Assembly (NCBI GenBank): GCA_032622095.1
Contig: CP136066.1
Location: 202,080,978-202,144,977 of the forward strand
Direction of reading: 5' to 3'
Source of the DNA: Siphonodentalium dalli
Lineage: Eukaryota > Mollusca > Scaphopoda > Gadilida > Siphonodentaliidae
Length of the DNA: 64,000 bases
In this document: one piece after another, positions 25,801 through 37,800 of the stretch
How the letters are laid out: each line of letters starts with the position of its first letter
Position numbering within the stretch: position 1 is the first letter of the stretch
Notes under the pieces: generated by a model
What the model was told of the DNA's origin: nothing
Seen by the model: only the letters and a program-made list of their open reading frames with translations
The model's database searches: none
Position numbers and translations under genes: made by a program

Positions 25801-28800
25801 CAGCATTCAAGACCCTGTACCAGTGCATTCTCTTATATATGTGAGTCTCCCAACAAGTGCATTCTCTTATATATGTGAGTCTCCCAACCAGTGCATTCTC
25901 TTATATATGTGAGTCTCCCATAGTGAGCCTCTCATGAGGGAGCTGCCCTAGTTCAGCATTCAAGACCCTGTAACAGTGCATTCTCTTATATATGTGAGTC
26001 TCCCAACAAGTGCATTCTCTTATATATGTGAGTCTCCCATAGTGAGCCTTTCATGGCGGGAGCTGCGCTAGTTCAGCATTCAAGACCCTGTAACAGTGCA
26101 TTCTCTTATATATGTGAGTCTCCCATAGTGAGCCTCTCACGAGGGAGCTACGCTAGTTCAGCATTCAAGACCCTGTAACAGTGCATTCTCTTATATATGT
26201 GAGTCTCCCAACCAGGGCATTCTCTTATATATGTGAGTCTCCCATAGTGAGCCTCTCATGAGGGAGCTGCCCTAGTTCAGCATTCAAGACCCTGTAACAG
26301 TGCATTCTCTTATATATGTGAGTCTCCCAACAAGTGCATTCTCTTATATATGTGAGTCTCCCATAGCGAGCCTCTCATGAGGGAGCTGCGCTAGTTCAGC
26401 ATTCAAGACCCTGTAACAGTGCATTCTCTTATATATGTGAGTCTCCCAACCAGGGCATTCTCTTATATATGTGAGTCTCCCATAGCGAGCCTTTCATGTC
26501 GGGAGCTGCGCTAGTTCAGCATTCAAGACCCTGTAACAGTGCATTCTCTTATATATGTGAGTCTCCCATAGCGAGCCTTTCATGAGGGAGCTGCGCTAGT
26601 TCAGCATTCAAGACCCTGTAACAGTGCATTCTCTTATATATGTGAGTCTCCCAACCAGTGCATTCTCTTATATATGTGAGTCTCCCAACCAGTGCATTCT
26701 CTTATATATGTGAGTCTCCCAACCAGTGCATTCTCTTATATATGTGAGTCTCCCATAGCGAGCCTTTCATGACGGGAGCTGCGCTTGTTCAGCATTCAAG
26801 ACCCTGTGTCATTGCATTCTCTTATATATGTGAGTTTCCCACACTGAACCTTGCATATATATGAGAATGCACTGGTTTACAAGGTCAAGGTAAATATTGT
26901 TAGGTCATTGTACTCTCTTATATATACCAGGCTCCCTATCAGAGACTTGCAAATATAAGAGAATGCATTGGTACAGGGTTTTCGCAAAATTGCAGGAAGC
27001 TCCAGTCATGGAAAGGTTAACTTTTTTAAGTTTCTCTTGTGTTACAGATATCATTGCTGCGCATTCTGATAGGCCCACCCACTTCACTTAATCTGAGAAA
27101 TGTTGCATGGCATGGTTTTCCTGCAAGCGGAGAAATACCATTGAGGTTAGTGATCGATCTATCTACCTATTCTATGTATGTACATGTATTTTCAAATTTA
27201 TGATGGTATTTTTTTTTTGATTGATTAGGGTTTAATATCAGTTTAGCAGCTAGTCCATAATGACAGTAATTTATGACATCATGAGGCAGTGTTGTAAACC
27301 GAATATTGCACAATTAAGTGCATGTTACAAATTCTAGCCAGTCCTCTACTTTCAACCCTTCATGGAGGAGTAGTCTTAGTCTTAGTCTCCATGAGGCAAC
27401 CTCCCCTACCCCCTTGGAATCTGGCTTTTAAAAAGACATATGGATCAGTTTAAGAATCTTACAAGATTGAACTATTTTTGGAGAAAAACAGCAGTTAATT
27501 TAAACAAAGAAGGCCAATATAAATAAATTTCTAAATTTACATCCAACTTTTCAGAGAAATTGGGTGTGAGGGCAAAATAAACTTGTTGTATTTTATTCTT
27601 CCTAACATAAATGGTCATGGATATTCTATATATTGAAGCAGAATCATATCTTATATAATACAAGGTAACTTACATTGTCCAATTTGATCAATATAGACTG
27701 ATTAATTGCACAGGTCCCCAGAAAAAATATTGACCCCACCCCCAATAGTACTTAATCCTATAGATTAAGTACTATTGGGGGTGGGGTCAATTTTTGTTCT
27801 GGGGACCTGTGGGTCGGGAGGGTATGTGTATCAAACAAATTTTTGTTATGTTGGTCTAATAACCCCATATTTAGTGTAATTCATGGAGCGCGTTGGTCAT
27901 TTGGCGAGATCACTATCCCACTGTGGCGGAGATAGTATAGGCCCAAAATTGTTACCATATCATGGTGTATGGAAATTAATTATGTTACTTCAGTGATCTT
28001 TATAGTGAACTAAGTGAACAGGTATGTTTACTAGATTTTAAAAACACAAGATTGTGAAGAATATGAAGTAATATGACTGAATTGTTGAATTTCACTGTCA
28101 CAGGATCCAGTTATGGAATTGGAGTCTGGCATATGATACAGACGGAATCCGGCGTATAGCTCCAAAACACCCGAAACCTGGCATATTCAAAAAAAAGGGG
28201 GGGGGGGGGGTAGCCTCCTCACTCAATATTATTACAAAAAATAAGTGAACAAATTTCATTTATTGACAGTTAGTTATTTGGCCAGAAGTCCTGAACTTGG
28301 AATCTTTATTTTATATTCTAGAGACAATATAGAGAGAGTCAAGAGTCTTGAATACATCTGAGCATAGTAAAATACCATTAACAGTTTCTATACAGTTACA
28401 ATAGTGTACATTTGAATGGTCTATTATTCATCTGGAGGGGTGTTCAGAAAGTCAATCAGGATTTATAGTATAGAAAGGATTATCCCTTCCATGACTGGAA
28501 CTTCCTGAAATGTAGCGAAAACCCTGTGCCAATGCATTCTCTTATATATGCAACTCCCTATGGGAAACTGGCATATACAAGAGAATGCACTGGAACAGGA
28601 TCTTAATCATGGCTCAAAATAAGTGGCCGGTCACGGTCATTGTCCAACGAAATATAGCTTATGACCAGTGCACTTCTGTATCTGTCGGACATTTTGTCAA
28701 ATGCAAATTTTTAAACAATCTGTATCTGTTTGGGTATGTCAAAGGAGCCACTATGGCCAAATCTGACATTGAAATTAAAAAATAGTTCTTTTTTAATTTC

Positions 28801-31800
28801 AGATCAATTCAGAGTGAATATAATTATCTCATTTGTGAATTACATGTGTATTTATTAATCGACGTAAAGTTTTTAACTTTTGAAAACAAAAATAACATAG
28901 GTTTTTCCTGGGTGGCAATTGGCTCACTAAAATGTGCACATCATTGACGAATAATAAGTCGATTGGAAATTTAAATACTGTCTCATACAGTACATCTGAA
29001 AATTTGACAGGCACCATTTTGAAATTACCAACACCATCCATTTTTTGACAGGCACCATTTTGAAATGACCAACACCATCCATTTGGTGCCTGTCATTTTG
29101 ACAGTCAGTAAAACAAAAATTATTTCGAGCCTTGTCTTTAATGCATCATGAAAGAGATAATACATTTTATTTTCCTTCCAGATACATGTACACCACTCTG
29201 ATTGTTGTTCCTAGCATTGGGCATGTGTTGGCTGACCACAACATTCCACCTGAAAACCTTCCTCACCGAGAACAGATCAAACTCCATCAGGAGGAACTAT
29301 ATGTTAACACACCAGGTATGCTAACACACTGGGTATGATAACACACTGTGCAGTATAACACTGGGTATGATAATATACCAGGTATGGTAACACACTGGGT
29401 ATGATAACACTGGGCAGGATAACATACTGGGTTTGATAACACATCGGGTATGATAGTGCACTGGGTATGATAATACACACCGGCTATGATAACACTGGGT
29501 ATGATTACACACTGGGTATGATAACACATCGGGTATGATAATGCACTGGGTATGATAACACACCAGGTATGATAACACCAGGTATGATATCACACCGGGT
29601 ATGACAATATACCCTGTATGATAAGACACCGGGTATGATAACACACTGGATATGATAACACACCAGGTATGATAACACTGGGTATGATAGCACACTGGTT
29701 TGGGTATGATAACACACTGGGTATAATAACACACCGGGCATATAACACTGTGTATGATAACACACCGGGTATGATTACACACTGTAATGTTTGTTCTATT
29801 GCCAGAACAATTATTGGATTTCATAATGGATTATTTAAACAAATAGTGAACCACAATTGACTATATGTATATGATAATAGCCATTTAAAGTGATGTGAAA
29901 CACTCCGGTAGGGTGATCAGATAGAAACTGAGAATAATCTTGCTCAAAGTAGTTATTTTTTATGAATATTAATCCAAATTGACAACACACGCCATCATAC
30001 TTATATATTAATTAAATACAATGACTCTTGATGTCAAAATAATTTGTGTTAGTTTGTCGCCAATAGTTGCGTCCCGAATCGAGATGTAAATATTTACAAT
30101 TGAGCGCTGTTCAGATGATGTTTTCTATGGAGTGGTTAGGTAGATTTCTTTGAAATTTTCGGCGATGTTAGTAGAATGCTACATTCCCCATGTTGACATA
30201 GTGCCTGGGTACTAACTTATCAATTTCACGCGCCCGAACAAGTCCATAATATGTCTTTAACAGATTTCGTAACTGATCATCCTGATGGTTTAATACATTT
30301 ATCAACTATAAATGTTTGTGTTGAGCTGTCACCGTTATAATTGGTTACATTAGATAATAATCAACTATAGTCTATATGTATGTTGGACCTGTTGGTATGA
30401 TAAACTTTGTCAAGCAAACAAATCTCATTTGACACCCATCAATTACTATCAGTTTTTTTCAATGTCAAATTTTAAAATTGATTTTTTCTATGCACCTTGA
30501 CTTATACGGAAATGCCATTTTGATAGGTTACATGAGGTTGGGAAAAGAGGTTGTTTGTGATTACAACATCTGGTTGTGACGAGCGAAAATAATCATAAAC
30601 AACAGCTTAGGTCCACACAAATTCTCATCAGAAATCAATTGACAGAATCATGATCAAGGACTCGCAATTTATCAGCAATAATCGCTCGTTGTTTTATCTT
30701 TTCATACTACCTTGATATATTACATGTTTGGCAACTATGATACTGCAGCTGGTAATAGTTGGGATTCAAATTCTATATTGGGATTTGAATATGCTAGTTT
30801 TTAATATTGTCCTCCGAAAATATTTCAGAGGACTATTATAATCAACATGTCTGTCCTTGCGTGCGTGCATCCGGCTTATCCGGTTGATAACTTCAACACT
30901 ATTGTTCGGAATTCAATCAAATTTGATATTTTTATGCGTAGTTCAAGTTCAAATTTGGGTACGAACCGATGATTTCGGATGGAGTTACGCCCCATTTTGA
31001 CTTAAAATTTGATGGTTTTCTTGATGTCCGAATGATGACTTGAGAAATATTTGACAGAATGCTATGAAATTTGGTATGTGGTGTTTATATGAGAAAGTCA
31101 CTATATGGTTCAAATTTGGGTCCGGTAAAATTAATTCTGACAGAGTTAATTTACGCCCCCTTTAGACTTAGAATATGACAATTATCTCAATGTCCGAATG
31201 ATAACTTGAGAAATATTTGACTGAATGTTATGAAACTTGTTAAAGCAACTTTTGCAACTGGATCAGGCCAAATAAAATAGTACCGTCGTTTCCGGTAACG
31301 GAGGGCAAAAAATTAGGGTAGGGAGGGGGGTAAACCTCTTCTTTTTTTCTTCTTTTTTTTTATTCCCATAATGCACAAGGTAATAACATCCCTTAATGTA
31401 TTGTAGATACATGTACAGATATACTATGTAATAATGTATATATAGTCTATCTAGATATAATATTGTGATAAACTTGCAAGGCACTTTATTTTATATTCTT
31501 TTATTTAAGTTTTTATTTATCATATGGCCTGGCAATAACAGGAGTTAGACTGCTCTTTGTACAAATCTCGCATATATAGGAGTGGCTGTCTTGAATCTTT
31601 TGTCTTAGGGAAGCTTTCACCACACCAATACCTTCCCCACATTGGGCACAATAATACTAAGTCAATACCTCTATAAAACTGGTAGAGACTTTATTCTAGT
31701 TAGTTGAATTTTTATTTACAAATTATAGTCAGGACTATTATATATGATTGATTCTTGGTATAATTTAGTACATGCATGTAGAATTAAGTAGTTATTCCAT

Positions 31801-34800
31801 AATAACATGTTGCGTTAAAGCATGAGTTCCCTGTATGTGAACAATATTGACCTGCTAAAAAAATTCCCACCTCCCTGCACCTTCCCACAAATCATCAATG
31901 TTTCATCCAATTTTCATACTGGGGTTACATGCTTCAGTGCCTAAAAATCTGAAAATTTAACAACAGATTGTTGAGAATTTGTATGAAACAATCAATTGTC
32001 ATATATGTCCAAAGCCGTTTAATTTCTATTAATCAACACCCCCAAACATTTCAAATTGAGTTTATAAACATATTCCATACCCATCAGTCTAAAAGACTTT
32101 GGGTTAAAGTTGCCTATTTTCGAGGAATCATGTTTTTGTATGTTTGTTAGCCCACTATCCCTGGTTTGGTGTGTTTTGTGAGTGCGATTTTGCAAGTTAA
32201 TTAGGCTAATGACTCATTGAATTGAAACCAGCAACTTAAACTAATAGAAACTGGAAGAATAAACTTCAATAAAGTCAAGTTGGGAAATGAGATTTGTAAT
32301 TTTCAGACTGTAAATTGGGAACTTTTGAAATTTTTTTTATTTTGCAAATAAAAAGTTTACGGGGGGCCATCTGGCTAGCGGGGGGTAGGGTTACTGGAAA
32401 CAAAGCTATTTTTGTTTATGCCTCATACAGGAACCTTTGAATCAGATGTCTTGATTGTTATATTGTGTTTTGATTTACACTGATATCTGTTGAATATTAA
32501 TTACAGCTGTAAACGATTTACACTGATATCTGTTCTATATTAATTACAGCTGTAAACGATTTGCACTGATATCTGTTCAATATTAATTACAGCTGTATAC
32601 GATTTACACTGATATCTGTTCTATATTAATAATTACAGCTGTAAACGATTTACACTGATATCTGTTCTATATTAATTACAGCTGTAAACGATTTGCACTG
32701 ATATCTGTTCAATATTAATTACAGCTGTATACGATTTACACTGATATCTGTTCTATATTAATAATTACAGCTGTAAACGATTTACACTGATATCTGTTCT
32801 ATATTAATTACAGCTGTAAACGATTTGCACTGATATCTGTTCAATATTAATTACAGCTGTATACGATTTACACTGATATCTGTTCTATATTAATTACAGC
32901 TGTAGACGTAAGTGTCCTTGAGATGTTCACCAATAGTGTTCTGTGTCGAGAGAGCTACCTATTCACATCCTGGATGAGGAAAAACCTTGAGGCGGCTTTC
33001 AAACTTTATTTGAAACAGGAGTATGTACAGGTTCTTTATCAACTTGATACTCTATATTATTTGATAAATTGGAATCATTTAATTGGATTTCTTGGTAAAT
33101 TTAGCCACAAAGAAAGACCTTTAACACTTCTATGATTGGAGCTTCCTGAAATTTTTCGAAAATCCTGTGCCAATGCATTCACTTATATATGCAAGTCTTG
33201 CATATATAAGAGAATACATTGTCCTAACAATATTTACCTTGACCTTGTAAGCCAGTGCATTCTCTTATATATGCAAAACTCTCTATGGGAGACTCGCATA
33301 TAATGCCATATATAAGAGAATGCACTGGCACAGGATCTTTAATTCTGCACCATTGCAGCTTCTGTCATGAAGGGTTTATTAATAATTTAAATAATGTAAA
33401 TGACATTGAACAAAAACAATAAAATGACACTTGCTTGTTTGAAATATTAACCATATAATGTACATTTTTTTCAGATTTGCATACTATAAATATATAGTGT
33501 TACCACTGTCCTAGTTTGTTTTGTGATGTTTCCACTTAATCAACTTTAAATAAATTTGCTTTTGAATCTTAATATTATTGCTGCATGGTTCATTTCCTCT
33601 GTTGCCAGTGTTTCCATCGTAATAGAAGAAATATTTTTAAAAGTTAAAAAAAATATATAGTGTACCCACTGTCCCAATTTGTTTCAAGATTTTGCCATTG
33701 AAAAATGAAAATAAATAGCAAGATATGATACTAATAGTTACACGTATAATAAATTCACGCAACATATGTCACCACTACCTATTTAGTCTGTTTGATGTCA
33801 AAATTTGATGAAATAACGTCCAGATATTTCCAATGTTTCCACATGTTTGAAGGGCCTCTATTTACCCAGATATGGGTACAGCAATGTCGAAATTCTTATA
33901 CGGGTTAAGCACCCATCAATGTATAATTTTTCAGGTACGGGTACAGCATTGTATAATTTTTCAGATACGGGTACAGCAACGTATAATTTTTCAGATACGG
34001 GTACATCACCTGCCTATGTATAATTTTTCAGATATGGGTACATCACCTGTCTATTTTTATTATGTATAATTGTTTAGATACGGGTACAGCACGCATGAAT
34101 GTCAAAATGTTTGTGAATGCATCCTCAATGTATAATTTTTCAGATCCAGGTTCAGCACCCATCAATGTATAATTTTTCAGAAACGGGTACAGCACCTGTC
34201 TATTTTTATAATGTGTAATTTTCCAGACATGGGTACACAACCTGTCTATGTTTGACTTGTATAATTGTTCACATACGGGTACAGCACCTGTCTATGAGCG
34301 GATAGCTCAGTTGGTTTGTGGGCCGACCTCTGAGCTACACCTTCGACACGGTCAAGGGTTCAAATCCGACAAAATATCGGTCGGACTTTGTGTCGCCATG
34401 TGCATTCCCAGTACCATGGGCATCACAAATCAATCATCGATGCCACGATCGGTGATCCCAGAAGCCAAAGAGTCTCAGACAAAATTTGAAAAAATGCGTA
34501 CTGGACTAACTTCGTACCTCTGCTCCTCTCGTAATGTCATGACCAGGGATGACACTACACTTGGCACACCGTCGGATCGGGAGCCGACGCTAATGGCTGT
34601 CCCATGTGCAACAATGTGCGCACGTTAAAGATCCCTACCGTGGCGAAGAAGTCACGGGTTCGGCAAAAAAAACTTCCTGGAAAAATTATGGATCTACTCG
34701 ATCCCGTCCTGTAAAAGCCAGCCCTGGTGACTAGGACGTAACTACAGATATGTATAACTTTGTAGTTACAGGTACAGCACCTGTCTATTTTTTACTTGTA

Positions 34801-37800
34801 TAATTTTTTAGATACGGATACAACAGTACCTTCTATGGATATTTTTTAGATACAGGTTCGGCACCTGTCTATGTATATTTTTATATGTGGGTACAGCACT
34901 TGTCTATGTATAATATGTTTAGATATGGGTACAGCACTTGTCTATGTATATTTTTAGATATTGGTACAACACCTATCTATGTATATTTTTAGATACAGGT
35001 ACAGCACCTGTCTATAATTTTTCAGATATGGGTACATCACCTGTCTATGTATATTTTTAGATATGGGTACATCACCTGTCTATGTATAATTTTTCAGATA
35101 TGGGTACAGCTCCTGTCTATGTATATTTTTAGATACAGGTTCAGCACCTGTCTGTATATTTTTAGATACGGGTACAGCACCTGTCTATTATTGACTCAGC
35201 TGGAGCATGGGTTGCGGAGATTATTTGCTAAAGTAAACAACGCTCCCGAGAGGATGGTCACAGCTGAGGTAAGCTGCTAAGATTCATTAAAGCATATATT
35301 TCCTAGATTCCTAAATGCTACATGGTTATTTGCTAATTGACTTTGTGACTCTCTTTCTTAACAACTCTTCCAATAACAATAAAATTGTTCATGAAATATT
35401 TCAACCATTTGATTGTTTTAGTGTTCCAGAACACAGTGTCATGCATATTTAACCCTTGCTTCGCGATTTGTAAGTTTGTGATTTGGCAAATGTCTTTAAA
35501 CTGTGTAATTATAATAAAAATACTATAGAAAATAGAGTTACAACCCTTTGATTGTAATTTTTCGTGGTTTAGCACCCAGGAAAATTTGTCTTTGTTGTCC
35601 CACATTTGTTGAATTACTTACAATAAGCCGATAAACTTCTTGGGTCCTGATATAATGTTTGTCACACTGCAGTGGCTGCGAAGCTTACTTTTGAACTTCA
35701 GACTCTGTAAAGACATATTCAGGGTTCCAGACCTCCAGTTACAACAACAACATGAAAAATCATATTGTGTTTTGTTCTGTTGAAAAAATGTTGAAAACCA
35801 AATATGACACATAATAAACTGCATGGAACTATATAAAATACAAATAATATCATTTTGTCATTCATTAATTTATAAAATAATTTTTGGTGTCCCTCTAAAA
35901 CATCGAAATGATATGAAATAAATTAATAGACAATTAATTCAATATGAAACAAAATAGCATCTTTCATGCAAGCCTGCAAATAGCGTGCCTGTCATTTGCA
36001 GAATGAGGTCCCCAGAGGGTGAATTTAGTAATGCTATCCCGCACAGCGGGCTAGCATCACCAAATTCACCCTCTGGAAACCTCATTCTGCTTAGGCCTCA
36101 TCTTCTGGGAAGTATTTATTGTATCAAATTAACACTGTTTTTAGTTACATTTTCCCTTCTGGAAGTTTCTATACCCCCTAATTTGCAGAAGATAAAATCC
36201 ATAATCGAGGCGCCCAATGGGTGAACATCACCAACTTCAACTGGGGAACTCCAATCTGATCCTAGGTCTACCATAGCAGTTGAGGGCCTAAGCAGAATTA
36301 GGTCTCCAGAGGGTGAATTTAGTGATGCTAGCCCGCTATGCGGGGTAGCATCACTAAATTCACCCTCTGGGGACCTCATTCTGCAAATGACAGACACTCT
36401 ATTTGCAGGCTTGATTTCATGTAGCACGCCTTGTTTTAAACATGTTATTATATGCTAGAAACTAAATCAAATGTGTTTGTAAAAATAAGCCCGGAACTCT
36501 GAATACATCTTTAAAGATGCATAATCTGATTAAGCACCCCTTAATTACTATTTATTTGGATTTGTGGGTAAAAAATATTTTGATTTGAGTCGAGGAACCC
36601 ACCTATCAAAGCTCAGAGTTATATTAGATATCGATTTTTGAAATCTATTATTTTTAACAATCGAGGCTTATCAGTAGCCAAGTAAAAAGTCAACGAGCCG
36701 ATTGAAGATGAATTGCCGATGAAGATGGATAACTATAAAATCAAGAGACTTTGTGTTGATAATAAGGCCAAATTTTGACAAACAACATTGTTGATAAAAA
36801 ACACGTTTCGGGCAATGTTATACTAGAGTTACAGTGGTTAGCATTATTTTTGGACAATTAACCAATTCTGATAACTGAAGTGGCATTTCTAAAAATGTTG
36901 TTGTTGGAATCTGATTATATGGGGACCATCAAATCGGATTGAGTGCCTTTAAGTTAATTAATGCTACATTGTTACTATTTGCAGGCTACGACTCTCTATA
37001 CCACTTTCGATGAGGTATGTATGTCTACAAGTATATCTAATCCTGCCATCCAGTAAACTATTTTCCAGTAATGCGTTCATTCCAGTGCAATGTTTTGGCC
37101 GAGGTACGCTTTCACGCGGGTGATATAACACTGTTTTGGCCGAGGTACGCTTTCACGCGGGTGATATAACACTAACTAGACTTGGTCTATTACGTTTACA
37201 GCCTTGAATTAGTGTCTGTAATTTGCAAGATGAGTCCCCCAGAGGGTGAATTAGTGACAATATCCTGCTCAGTGGATTAGCGTCACCAAATTTATCGCCC
37301 TCTGGGGACCTCATTATGCTAAGGCCTCGTCTTCTGGGAAGTATCTATAGTCTCAAAATAACATTGTTTTCAGTTTCTTCTGTCCAGTTTCTATATCGAC
37401 TAATTTGCAGAAGATAAAATGCATAATCGAGGTAACTTAAATTGGTGAACGTCACCAACTTCAACTGTGGAACTTCAATCTGATCCTAGGTCTCCCATAA
37501 CAGTTGAGGCCTAAGCAGAATGAGGTCCCCAGAGGGATAGCATCACTAACTTCACACTATTTCAAGGCTTGTTTGTTTGAACTAAAACCTATTCTAAGTC
37601 CACACAAACTTTTTTTATATCTGTTTCTCAGACATTACTTTTTTTCAATGGGAAGGCAGGTTTTTATTCCCACTTTTTATGACAAAAATTTCCCAGCAGG
37701 TCTGTTTTTAGCTCAACTTTACTTTGGGATCTGTTGTCCTGCACCTGCGATTATGAGGTCCGTCTGACTTTTGTGTGTGGAGTTATCCTTGGATAATCAG

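Noticed and set aside
24120-26830. CRISPR-like look of regular repeats
   Set aside because: Units are contiguous variants of one sequence with no unique spacers, in an animal intron; it is a satellite.
29321-29824. Minus-strand 167-codon frame with repeated [10 protein letters not shown]-type units
   Set aside because: It is the complement of the 17-bp minisatellite read in shifting frames; overlapping frames look alike and no splice or start context exists.
34296-34370. Functional tRNA gene
   Set aside because: A and B boxes are present but the cloverleaf is not convincing and the head continues into a SINE body.
34248-34628. 126-codon open frame
   Set aside because: It runs through minisatellite and SINE sequence; no recognisable protein.
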